Assembly (NCBI GenBank): GCA_964493015.1
Contig: CAZBLU010000026.1
Span: forward strand, 1-22,835
DNA: 22,835 nucleotides
Source: Caldimicrobium sp964493015
GTDB taxonomy: Bacteria; Desulfobacterota; Thermodesulfobacteria; Thermodesulfobacteriales; Thermodesulfobacteriaceae
Direction of reading: 5' to 3'
Every line of letters begins with the position of its first letter. The stretch's first letter is position 1. This document shows positions 1-7,495 of the stretch, piece by piece. Under the pieces are notes generated by a model. The model was given only the letters and a program-made list of their open reading frames with translations. It did no database searches and was not told the DNA's origin. A program made the translations under genes and the position numbers.

Positions 1-572
1 CCAAAGCCTCTCTGCAATAGATCAAAAAGGTCCCACCCCACACAATAGGGCCCTAAGATGCCCAGATCATGGATATGAAAGTCGCCCTCTTTATGGGCCC
101 TTGCTACCTCCTCAGGATAGAGCTTTTCAAGCCAGTAGCGGGCCACAATGGAAGAACTCACATGGAAATTTAGACCCTGAAGACTATAATTCATGTTTGA
201 ATTTTCCCGCACCCTCCAGTCTTCCTGCTCTAAATACTCCTCAATAAGATTAATACCATCAACTAAGGCCTGCGAAATCTCCCTTGCCTGACGCCTTTTT
301 TCACGATAGAGAATATATGCCTTGGCTACCTCAGGAAAGCCCCTCTCCATAAGGGCCTTTTCAATCATGTCTTGAATGGTTTCCACATGGGGAATATCAC
401 CTCTCTTGAAATAACTGCGATATAGCTGCACAGCTACTGCATCGGCAATCTTTTCTGCATCTTCCTTAGTCCCAATCCCTACAGCCTTCATGGCCTTAAA
501 AACAGCATTGACCATCCTCATCCGAGAAAAAGGAACTAATTCGCCACTTCTCTTTCTAACTAAAGGCTCCAT
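1..572 (-). CDS. nrdD: Anaerobic ribonucleoside-triphosphate reductase, N-terminal part (runs off left edge)
   Basis: About 190 residues are visible before the window edge. My translation of the minus strand begins MEPLVRKRSGELVPFSRMRM, typical of an N-terminal ATP-cone (about residues 3-95), the allosteric nucleotide-binding domain of class III reductases. It continues into the start of the glycyl-radical reductase, including YSLQGLNFHVSSSIVARYWL and the HKEGDFHIHDLG segment (about residues 130-175), which is characteristic of NrdD. The enzyme makes deoxyribonucleotides without oxygen, using a glycyl radical installed by NrdG. Neither the radical site nor nrdG is in the window. The ATG at 572-570 follows a strong ribosome site (AGGAGGGAGG). 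The gene lies downstream of prmA on the same strand but has its own promoter and operator region. Confidence 0.93.
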   Translation of the reverse strand, partial: MEPLVRKRSGELVPFSRMRMVNAVFKAMKAVGIGTKEDAEKIADAVAVQLYRSYFKRGDIPHVETIQDMIEKALMERGFPEVAKAYILYREKRRQAREISQALVDGINLIEEYLEQEDWRVRENSNMNYSLQGLNFHVSSSIVARYWLEKLYPEEVARAHKEGDFHIHDLGILGPYCVGWDLFDLLQRGF

Positions 573-610
573 CTGAACCTCCCTCCTACTCCTTAACTTG
601 ATACATCCTG

Positions 611-658
611 ATACAATATATTGTAGTTGAAAATTCAATCAACTACTATATATAGACC
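611..658. promoter_or_regulatory. Tandem NrdR-box-like palindromes upstream of nrdD
   Basis: Two AT-rich palindromes stand in tandem: ACAATATATTGT (613-624, perfect) and CTATATATAG (646-655, perfect). As 16-bp boxes (611-626 and 643-658) they are 32 bp apart centre to centre, about three helical turns. Known NrdR sites are paired 16-bp boxes resembling ACACWATATATWGTGT, placed an integral number of turns apart upstream of ribonucleotide reductase genes. The right box covers the -10. A separate inverted repeat, GTAGTTGA/TCAACTAC (623-630/639-646), lies between them. Sequence and context fit NrdR; nrdR itself is not in the window. Confidence 0.65.
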
Positions 659-676
659 TGGATACCAAATTGTCAA
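647..676 (-). promoter_or_regulatory. Sigma-70-type promoter of nrdD
   Basis: On the minus strand a perfect TTGACA (676-671) is followed, after 16-18 bases depending on register, by an alternating TATATA run (about 654-647) that can serve as the -10. It points at nrdD and would give a leader of roughly 65-75 nt. The -10 lies inside the right-hand NrdR-like palindrome, which suggests direct repression. Confidence 0.6.
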
Positions 677-697
677 GGGGGAATTTTCAAAATAAGA

Positions 698-1570
698 TCA
701 TGGGGCCCTCAAGGCAAGGAGGGACCACTCTTTAAGAAATTGACTTTTTAACTTTTGAAAGCCAAGAGAGATATAGACTTTTTCAAGTTCAGGGAGGTCT
801 TCTCTGAGGACACCTGAGAGTAGGAGTAAGGTATTTTTAGGATGGCAGTATTGGGTGAAGGATGGGGCAAGGCTTTTTAGTTCCCTGAAGCCAATATTTG
901 CTAAAATGAGATCAAATTTAATATTAATCTCCTCTGGTATGGCTGAGGCAATCTTAATTTGCTCCCAGACGTGGTTGAGTTTAGCATTCTTTTCTGTGGC
1001 CTCTAAGGCAAGCTCATCTATATCTACGGCATAGATTGTTGCCTTAGGGCAGAGTTTAGCAGCTGCGATGGAGAGTATGCCTGTGCCACAGCCAAGGTCA
1101 AGAATTAGGGGGGCTTCTTTTATCTTTGTGATTTCCTCTAAGAAAGACTCCAAGTTTTCCAGCATAAGTTGCGTGGTAGCATGATGTCCTGTGCCAAAGG
1201 CCTGTCCTGGATCAATATAGATGACTATCTCCTCTTCACTTGAGAGTGATGCCTCTTCCCAAGGGGGTAGGATAAGGAGTTTTTTACCGACTTTAAGGGG
1301 TTTGAAATGGTATTTCCAGATTATTTCCCAGTTCTCCCTTTTTATGAGGGTATATTCAGGGACGGCAGAGTCAAATTTGGCGGTAAGTTTTTCCAGGGTT
1401 GAGAGTTTTTCCTCATCCTTAGGATTAAGACTTAAGGGAAAGTAAAATTTGAAAATGGTTTTTTCCTCAGTAACTTGGGTCTCCCAGCTAAGCCCTGTGA
1501 TAAAGTAAAGTTCCTCTTCAAAAGGCTCAGCAAGCTCCTTAGGGATAGTAACGCTAAAGAGAAGATACAT
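698..1570 (-). CDS. prmA: Ribosomal protein L11 methyltransferase
   Basis: This 290-residue protein has the PrmA layout. A small N-terminal recognition domain (about 1-100) is followed by the family motif DPGQAFGTGHHATTQ (120-134), the SAM-binding glycine loop LDLGCGTG (158-165), the acidic ribose contact AVDID (181-185), and LANIGFREL (223-231) in place of the usual NI/NP motif. PrmA uses S-adenosylmethionine to methylate ribosomal protein L11 in the cytoplasm. Length is normal for the family. The ATG at 1570 has no convincing Shine-Dalgarno; a few bases upstream there is only AT-rich sequence, so translation may be weak, or the mRNA short-leadered. The gene lies upstream of nrdD on the same strand, separated from it by the nrdD promoter; no functional link is implied. 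Confidence 0.93.
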   Translation of the reverse strand: MYLLFSVTIPKELAEPFEEELYFITGLSWETQVTEEKTIFKFYFPLSLNPKDEEKLSTLEKLTAKFDSAVPEYTLIKRENWEIIWKYHFKPLKVGKKLLILPPWEEASLSSEEEIVIYIDPGQAFGTGHHATTQLMLENLESFLEEITKIKEAPLILDLGCGTGILSIAAAKLCPKATIYAVDIDELALEATEKNAKLNHVWEQIKIASAIPEEINIKFDLILANIGFRELKSLAPSFTQYCHPKNTLLLLSGVLREDLPELEKVYISLGFQKLKSQFLKEWSLLALRAP

Positions 1571-1630
1571 ATTAGTTAAGCTCTAATATTTAGTCACTAC
1601 CAAACAAGCCCACTTAGTTCCTCTACTTCT

Positions 1631-1670
1631 CTTAAGTAATGATGAAAAAACTTAAGTAATTATGAAAAAA
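1631..1670. repeat. 20-bp tandem repeat, two copies
   Basis: The unit CTTAAGTAATGATGAAAAAA (1631-1650) is followed directly by a second copy (1651-1670) differing at one base. The right copy contains the stop codon region of the small minus-strand ORF at 1660-1833. It is probably a slippage or duplication product; no function is evident. Confidence 0.75.
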
Positions 1671-1833
1671 CAAGGAAGAAAGTTCCAGTAAACATATTCC
1701 CTCCCCTCTTAGTGAAAAGCTCCCACTCAGGGATAATTTGATCATCTAACTCGGCAATCCCAAATTCTCTATTAATTTCCTCCTGAGTTCTTTTGGCCCC
1801 ATTTTCTACGATAAAAACAAAGTTTACACTCAT
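1660..1833 (-). CDS. Hypothetical 57-aa protein
   Basis: A short minus-strand ORF from ATG 1833 to TAA 1660 has a GAGAGG ribosome site five bases upstream. The product starts MSVNFVFIVENGAKRTQEEI, has mixed protein-like composition (many Glu and Lys, then an aromatic C-terminus FTGTFFLVFS), and matches no family I recognise. A further open stretch on the same strand (2034-1843) ends eight bases upstream; its 3' half (LKKCAILKFGKLVEEKENL) also looks protein-like, so both may be remnants of one longer gene. No signal peptide or clear membrane helix is visible. It could be a real small protein or the tail of a decayed gene. Confidence 0.35.
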   Translation of the reverse strand: MSVNFVFIVENGAKRTQEEINREFGIAELDDQIIPEWELFTKRGGNMFTGTFFLVFS

Positions 1834-1924
1834 GTTAGCCTCTCAAAGATTTTCTTTTTCCTCCACTAATTTCCCAAATTTTAAGATAGCACACTTTTTG
1901 AGATTTGCATTACACAGTTTGGAT

Positions 1925-2220
1925 ATGGCTGTTTTAATAATGGATGAGTTTGGTAACCGCATGTTTTGAGCTCCCAGGGGAGCATTATTCCTTCTTTCTT
2001 GACTACTTTCTGAACGTTGTAGATCATACTTCAACTAAAGATGAAGATCTTTTAGCAAAGCTTGAGAGGTATGGGCTTATTTATGGGCTTTTGTGGTTAT
2101 AGAAGCACAGATGGAGCACTGATTTTGAAAGGGTGATAGAAGTCTTGGCAAGGTTGCCACTCTCTACTTCGGGTGGATTCAATTGACGAGATCTTGCAAG
2201 AGATAAAGAAAAAACTTTAG
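1925..2220 (+). pseudogene. Broken gene of unknown family
   Basis: Protein-like sequence on plus is spread over frames. An open stretch from ATG 1925 reads MAVLIMDEFGNRMF and hits a stop after a run of four T (1964-1967). Dropping one T continues into FELPGEHYSFFLDYFLNVV and LLAKLERYGLIYGLLWL, ending at an in-frame TAG (2100-2102). The same frame resumes with KHRWSTDFERVIEVLARLPL, and a second shift near 2165-2173 leads to a natural-looking C-terminus VDSIDEILQEIKKKL and TAG (2218-2220). Two shifts plus one nonsense codon suggest a dead gene rather than a sequencing slip. I do not recognise the family; the first segment (before 1968) is the least certain part. Confidence 0.45.
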
Positions 2221-2274
2221 CGAAAATCCTAATTCTGTATAAGTGACAGGGAATTATCACAAGCTTTACGAGTG

Positions 2275-2303
2275 TTGTATAGTCACATATTTTAGACTAT
2301 CCT
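2275..2303 (+). promoter_or_regulatory. Possible ileS operon promoter
   Basis: TTGTAT (2275-2280) and TATCCT (2298-2303) are separated by 17 bases, about 70 nt upstream of the ileS start. Both hexamers are imperfect, so this is only a candidate. Confidence 0.25.
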
Positions 2304-2375
2304 CCAGGTGCTATTACCAAATTTCGTGCTAAAATTAATGGTTAAAAGCTTCTATGTTTTCTTTTGGGAGGCTCT

Positions 2376-5195
2376 ATGGACTGGAAAGATACCCTTAATC
2401 TCCCCAAGACAGATTTTCCTATGAAGGCAAATCTTGCAGAGAGAGAGCCCATTTTTCTAAAATTTTGGGAAGAAGAGCGGATCTATGAGAAGATGCTTGA
2501 GAAGCGGGAAAAGGGGCCTCTTTTTGTGCTGCATGACGGACCTCCCTATGCAAATGGTCACATACATCTTGGCACAGCCCTAAATAAGATCCTCAAAGAC
2601 ATCATTATCAAAAGCAAATCCATGTCAGGTTTTAAAGCCCCCTTTGTGCCTGGCTGGGATTGCCATGGTCTCCCAATCGAGCTTAATGTGGAAAAGGAAC
2701 TAAAGGTCAAAAGGGGGGAGCTTCCACCTCTTAAAATTAGAGAGGCCTGTAGAAACTATGCTAAACGCTTTATTGATATTCAGAAAGAGGAGTTTAAAAG
2801 GCTTGGGGTCTTTGGCGAATGGGAAAATCCCTATCTCACCATGTCCCCAGAGTATGAAGCAACCATTGCCAGAGAGTTTTTGCGTTTCTTGGAGACAGGC
2901 CAGGTTTACAGGCGCAAAAAACCCGTCTTCTGGTGCCCAACCTGTGTTACTGCCTTAGCAGAGGCAGAAGTAGAGTATGAACCCCATGTATCCCCCTCTA
3001 TTTATGTGAAGTTCCCCCTTACAGAGGAAACTAAGAAACTGCTTTCCGAAAAATTAGATTTCATCTTAGAAAAACCTACTTATATCCTTATTTGGACCAC
3101 CACTCCCTGGACTCTTCCAGCCAATTTGGCCTTGGCCTTTAATCCTGAATTTACTTATGTTCTTGTGGAGAGGTCAGAGGAGTATCTTATCCTTGCAGAG
3201 GGAAGGCTTTCAGCCCTCTGTGCTGAATTAGAAATAGAACTACCGCCCATTAAGGCAAGGTTTAATCCTCAATTTCTTGAAGGGGCAAAGGCAAAACATC
3301 CCTTTTATGACCGTGAAAGCCTGATCGTGCTTGCTGATTTTGTTACCTTAGAGACAGGAACAGGGGTAGTCCACATTGCCCCTGGGCATGGCGAGGAGGA
3401 CTATCTTGTGGGGCTCAAATATGGGCTTGAAATTTATACCCCTGTCAACGAGGAGGGTAGATTTTATCCTCAGGTGCCTCTGGTTGGGGGGTTAACCCTC
3501 GAAGAGGCTAATAAAAAAATACTTGAAGAATTAGAGAGTAACAAGTTACTTCTTCACCACGATAAGATCTCTCACAGCTATCCTCACTGTTGGAGATGCA
3601 AAAGACCTATTATTTTCAGGGCTGAAGACCAGTGGTTTATCTCCATGGAAACAGGTAATCTCAGGGAAAAGGCCTTAAGGGCCCTTAACAGGGTAAGGTT
3701 TATACCAGCTTGGGGAAGAAATCGCATCCAGAGTATGTTAGAGAGAAGGCCAGACTGGTGCATTTCTCGCCAAAGGGTCTGGGGGGTTCCGATCACTGTT
3801 TTTAGATGTAAAAACTGTGGGGAAATCCTGAGAGATTACCGCTATTATGAAGCCACCATAAGGCTCTTTGAAAGAGAGGGCTGTGACCCCTGGTTTGTTA
3901 AGCCTGTAGAGGAGCTTTTACCTGAAGGGACAACTTGCCCCACCTGTGGAGGGTCCAACTTTGAAAAGGAAAAGGACATCCTTGATGTCTGGTTTGACTC
4001 AGGGGTCTCCTTTGCAGGTGTCTTGGAAAAGAGGGAGGGACTTATCTTTCCTGCTGATCTCTATTTAGAGGGTTCTGACCAACATCGGGGTTGGTTTCAG
4101 AGTTCCCTTCTTTGCTCAGTCGGCACAAGAAATGAGCCTCCCTATAAGACTATCCTTACCCATGGCTTTGTGGTGGATGGTAAAGGCAGAAAGATGTCCA
4201 AGAGCCTTGGCAATGTCGTCCATCCTCAGGATCTGATTAAGCGTTATGGGGCCGAAATCGTGCGCCTCTGGGTCTCTGCGGAGGACTATCGGGACGATAT
4301 CAAGATCTCTCAGGAAATTATTGATAGACTGGTTGAGACTTATCGCAAAATTCGCAATACCTGTCGTTTTCTCTTAGGGAACCTCTACGATTTTGATCCT
4401 GTGAAGGACCTAATTCCCTTTGAAAAATTACCTCCTTTTGAGAGATATATCCTCTTCTGCCTCTCCCAGAGCTTAAAGAAGATAAAAGAGGCCTACGAAA
4501 ACTATGAGTTCCATCTGGTTTCCTATGAGATCCATCGCTTTTGCACAGTTGATCTGTCTTCTCTCTTTATTGATATAAATAGAGATTTTCTCTATTGTGA
4601 AGCCCCCCAGAGCTTCAAGAGAAAGGCCACACAGACAGTCCTTTACTATGCCTTGGACACCGTAGTAAAAACTATGGCTCCCATCTTATCCTTCACGGCA
4701 GAAGAGATCTGGCAAAACTTACCTTATCCAAAAGAGGAAAAATCCGTCTTCTTAACTGATTTTCCCAACTATGAATTTTCCTTAAGTGATGAGGAAGTAG
4801 CTCGATGGAAAAAAATTTTACATTTGAGAGCTGAATTTTTAAAGGCCTTAGAGCGAGCAAGAAAGGATTTACGCCTCATTGGGAGCTCTCTTGAGGCAGA
4901 GGTCCTCTTTGAAGCCCCTAAAGAGTGGGAACCACTTCTCATGGATAAGGCCTTCTGGGAATACTTTCTTATGGTGGCTAAATTTGAAAAGACCCCGTTC
5001 CCTGAGGCAGAAGCTACTTATCTCTCTCAGGAAATAGAGGGATTAAAAGTCCTCGTTAAGGCAACTTCTTATAAAAAATGTGAAAGATGTTGGCAGAGAA
5101 GGCCTGAAGTGGGAAGCTTGGAAATAAAGGAGTTATGTTTAAGGTGTTTTAAAGTGATAAGGGGAGAAGCTCAAATTGAGAGTCTTTTATCTTAG
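2376..5195 (+). CDS. ileS: Isoleucyl-tRNA synthetase
   Basis: This cytoplasmic class I synthetase of 939 residues charges tRNA-Ile. The catalytic Rossmann domain has the HIGH-type motif GHIHLG near residue 61-66 and KMSKS near 606-610, joined by the CP1 editing insertion with TTTPWTLPANLAL (around residue 240). It also has the LDVWFDSG motif. The C-terminus carries the zinc-ribbon CERCW...CLRC (Cys 902, 905, 921, 924), as in bacterial long-type IleRS. An upstream TTG at 2364 is also in frame, but GGGAGG at 2366-2371 is better read as the ribosome site for the ATG at 2376. The gene leads a plus-strand operon: lspA starts inside its last 20 bases, the classic ileS-lspA pairing. Confidence 0.96.
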   Translation: MDWKDTLNLPKTDFPMKANLAEREPIFLKFWEEERIYEKMLEKREKGPLFVLHDGPPYANGHIHLGTALNKILKDIIIKSKSMSGFKAPFVPGWDCHGLPIELNVEKELKVKRGELPPLKIREACRNYAKRFIDIQKEEFKRLGVFGEWENPYLTMSPEYEATIAREFLRFLETGQVYRRKKPVFWCPTCVTALAEAEVEYEPHVSPSIYVKFPLTEETKKLLSEKLDFILEKPTYILIWTTTPWTLPANLALAFNPEFTYVLVERSEEYLILAEGRLSALCAELEIELPPIKARFNPQFLEGAKAKHPFYDRESLIVLADFVTLETGTGVVHIAPGHGEEDYLVGLKYGLEIYTPVNEEGRFYPQVPLVGGLTLEEANKKILEELESNKLLLHHDKISHSYPHCWRCKRPIIFRAEDQWFISMETGNLREKALRALNRVRFIPAWGRNRIQSMLERRPDWCISRQRVWGVPITVFRCKNCGEILRDYRYYEATIRLFEREGCDPWFVKPVEELLPEGTTCPTCGGSNFEKEKDILDVWFDSGVSFAGVLEKREGLIFPADLYLEGSDQHRGWFQSSLLCSVGTRNEPPYKTILTHGFVVDGKGRKMSKSLGNVVHPQDLIKRYGAEIVRLWVSAEDYRDDIKISQEIIDRLVETYRKIRNTCRFLLGNLYDFDPVKDLIPFEKLPPFERYILFCLSQSLKKIKEAYENYEFHLVSYEIHRFCTVDLSSLFIDINRDFLYCEAPQSFKRKATQTVLYYALDTVVKTMAPILSFTAEEIWQNLPYPKEEKSVFLTDFPNYEFSLSDEEVARWKKILHLRAEFLKALERARKDLRLIGSSLEAEVLFEAPKEWEPLLMDKAFWEYFLMVAKFEKTPFPEAEATYLSQEIEGLKVLVKATSYKKCERCWQRRPEVGSLEIKELCLRCFKVIRGEAQIESLLS

Positions 5196-5625
5196 TGCTA
5201 TAACCATTTTTCTCCTTGATAGAATTAGCAAATATCTTGTCCTCAAAGCAGAGTATCAACTCGTGGAGGTCTTACCCTTTTTCAACCTGGTTAAGGTTTG
5301 GAATAAGGGTATAGCCTTTGGCCTCCTCAGAAACTCCCCTAATCTCTTTGATCTACTCCTCCTTCTCTTAACTCCTCTGATTTTGAGTGTACTCTTTTAC
5401 ATAGCTCGTAAATCTGCTCAAAAAGACAAGATTTTTTTAGGAATGGTCTTTGGCGGTGGACTTAGTAACTGGATAGATAGAATTTCCTTTGGCGCAGTCT
5501 TAGATTTTCTTGACCTTCATCTCGGAGGTCTGCATTGGCCTGCCTTTAATATAGCAGACTTTGGCATTACCATAGGGCTTATCCTTTTCCTAAGCAGACA
5601 TGTTCTTAAAGATTTTAGAAAATAA
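5176..5625 (+). CDS. lspA: Lipoprotein signal peptidase II
   Basis: This 149-residue inner-membrane aspartyl protease cleaves prolipoprotein signal peptides before the lipidated cysteine. Four hydrophobic segments are visible. The conserved signature is present: GGGLSNWIDRI, then AVLDFLDL, then FNIADFGITIG. The catalytic aspartates are expected in the VLDF and NIAD motifs. The start is TTG at 5176, with GGGGAG (5161-5166) as ribosome site, and overlaps ileS by 20 bases. No better start allows the N-terminal helix YLSAITIFLLDRISKYLV, whose DRISK matches the family's first motif. At least one client lipoprotein is in the window: the isomerase at 18791-19663. Confidence 0.94.
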   Translation: MRVFYLSAITIFLLDRISKYLVLKAEYQLVEVLPFFNLVKVWNKGIAFGLLRNSPNLFDLLLLLLTPLILSVLFYIARKSAQKDKIFLGMVFGGGLSNWIDRISFGAVLDFLDLHLGGLHWPAFNIADFGITIGLILFLSRHVLKDFRK

Positions 5626-7495
5626 ACCCCTACAAAAACTACTTTTTGGTGGACGAGCTCAGGAACTTAGAGATTTCCTTGATGAATATCTCTGCAAATA
5701 TTTTACCAAGAAGGATATCTGGCTCTATGAAGTCCAACCCGAGGCCCCTATCAAATTAAATGATGTCCTCTTTTATCTAAAGGAGCATTTTTCAGCTACC
5801 CTTGGCTCCGCTCCTCTTCCCTTGGTATTTCAGATATCAGAAGATAGACCCCAAGTCTCTTCATCTTTCTTTAAGAGAGCTGGAAAGATTTATTTACAAG
5901 CCAAGGTGGTTAACCCTTTAAAAAAGGCCTTGGAAAAAGAATCTCTCTTTTACAAAATAGAGAGGGTGGATGAGGATATTTATGAACTAATACTTCCCTC
6001 AACTGTTGATCCCACGCTCATATTTCCCTTTAAAGATACATTCTTTTTTCCTGAAGAAGAGAAGTGCTTCTTTTGTGGAACCTACTTACATAAAAGCGAG
6101 GATTGTCCAGGATTAAGGGTCAAAGACCCCTTAAAGGAATTCCAGCAATATTTGAAATTTTCCTTTGAGGATATAGTCAAAAATCTTTGGGAAACCTTAC
6201 AGGATAAAAGCAAGGAGGACTTTCTCAAGGGTTTTCTTTGTCGTCATTTTTATCTATTTCCAGCCTTTATAAAAATTCCATTCTTCTTTCCTGCGGAAAT
6301 TGAAAATTGGACCAATCTAAATAGGCCTTTAGATTTTCCTGTAAGGGGTGGAGATCTATATCTTGCCCTTGAAGACCTTATCTTAGGAAAATTAGCCTTG
6401 GCAGAAGAGAAATTTAAGAGGCTGGAAGGTGAAACAAGGGCTGAATTAGGGTTACTTGCTGTGAACCTCTGGAAAAGGGACTTTCCCCAAGCCCTCTATC
6501 ATTTAGAAACCGCCTTAGCAGAGGCAAAAACCCCCTTTCTTAAAAGCTATCTTCTCTTCCTCAAGGGCTACATCTATTACTATCAAAGGGATTTCCTCTC
6601 TGCTGAAGAAAACTTTAGAGAGGCCCTAAAAAAAGACTCAAGTTGTATTCCCGCCTTTTATTTTCTGCAGCTTCTCCTCTATGAGGGAGAGGAAAATTGG
6701 CAGAAGATCTTTCCCTATTTTCAAAATCCTTATACCATCTACCTTGCCTTTCTTGAGCCAGTGTTTATTAAGCACCAAATGGAGTTAGAAGAAAACCTCC
6801 AAAAGACTTGGGAGAGCTATCGTGAAGAAACAGTTAAGAGATTAAGAGAAGCTGAGGATAAATTTCATAAATTAAAGGAATTCTTTTCTGAAGAGGAAAG
6901 AAAGGATTATGAAGAGACCCTTAAAAAGATACGAGAAAATACTTATAAAGGGGGCTTAATTCTAATTGAAGCAGCTGGGAAAGGGGCCTTAGAACTCTCA
7001 CTTGAGCTGAATAGTTACATCATCTCCAAGATAAAAAAATTTAAATCGGAGTTAGAAAAAATAACAACTTCTCTTTCCCCCCTGGAAAAGTTTTGGCAAG
7101 CTTACCCCTACAAGAGAGAAGATTTTCTTTTTGGGCAAAAACTAACTAAGGCAAAGGAGATCTTTAAAAAATTAGAAAGTAGACTGAAAAAATCAGAGAT
7201 TGCAAAGGAGCTCAAGTTCATTCAAAAAGAACTCTCCACCCTTCACTCGATTGTTGAGGAACTTGAGATCCATAAAGAGGATCTTCAGAAAAAGTGGAAG
7301 TTTAGAGAAAAACTCTATAAGTTTTTAGTTAGATATCTTATAGCAGAAGGTATCTTGGTTATCCTTTTTCTTTCCAGTAGCTTTTTACCTGAAACTGTTT
7401 CCTCTCTACCCCTCTTTAGCCTGAGCAACTTTTTCCTCTTCTCTTTTATACTTTTTCTTCTCACCGTTTTTAGTGTTCAAATAGATAAGAAATGA
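5600..7495 (+). CDS. TPR/coiled-coil membrane protein with CCHC zinc-knuckle motif
   Basis: I do not recognise this 631-residue protein as a named family. The N-terminal domain (about 1-150) has no known motif. Residues 156-169 spell CFFCGTYLHKSEDC, which fits CX2CX4HX4C exactly, the zinc-knuckle pattern of retroviral and RNA-binding proteins. Residues about 260-370 look like two or three TPR-type helical pairs (for example FLKGYIYYYQRDFLSAEENF). A long charged coiled coil runs from about 395 to 575. Two hydrophobic helices end the protein (about 580-600 and 607-628), followed by QIDKK, so it is probably anchored in the inner membrane with the bulk in the cytoplasm. It starts inside lspA (26-base overlap) and its stop overlaps pabBC by four bases, so it is cotranslated with housekeeping genes. 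Function unknown. Confidence 0.75.
   Translation: MFLKILENKPLQKLLFGGRAQELRDFLDEYLCKYFTKKDIWLYEVQPEAPIKLNDVLFYLKEHFSATLGSAPLPLVFQISEDRPQVSSSFFKRAGKIYLQAKVVNPLKKALEKESLFYKIERVDEDIYELILPSTVDPTLIFPFKDTFFFPEEEKCFFCGTYLHKSEDCPGLRVKDPLKEFQQYLKFSFEDIVKNLWETLQDKSKEDFLKGFLCRHFYLFPAFIKIPFFFPAEIENWTNLNRPLDFPVRGGDLYLALEDLILGKLALAEEKFKRLEGETRAELGLLAVNLWKRDFPQALYHLETALAEAKTPFLKSYLLFLKGYIYYYQRDFLSAEENFREALKKDSSCIPAFYFLQLLLYEGEENWQKIFPYFQNPYTIYLAFLEPVFIKHQMELEENLQKTWESYREETVKRLREAEDKFHKLKEFFSEEERKDYEETLKKIRENTYKGGLILIEAAGKGALELSLELNSYIISKIKKFKSELEKITTSLSPLEKFWQAYPYKREDFLFGQKLTKAKEIFKKLESRLKKSEIAKELKFIQKELSTLHSIVEELEIHKEDLQKKWKFREKLYKFLVRYLIAEGILVILFLSSSFLPETVSSLPLFSLSNFFLFSFILFLLTVFSVQIDKK

Larger units (their letters stand above)
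1571..2363. other. Gene-poor spacer between prmA and ileS
   Basis: About 790 bases hold no intact gene that I can defend. They contain the 20-bp tandem repeat, the doubtful 57-aa ORF and the broken plus-strand gene described separately. From 2221 to 2363 I see only leader sequence of ileS. No tRNA, rRNA or transposase was recognised. Confidence 0.6.

Noticed and set aside
1843..2034. 63-codon open frame on minus
   Set aside because: Its first half overlaps the plus-strand broken gene, which reads better as protein there; only its last 20-40 codons look plausible, so it is mentioned with the 57-aa ORF instead.
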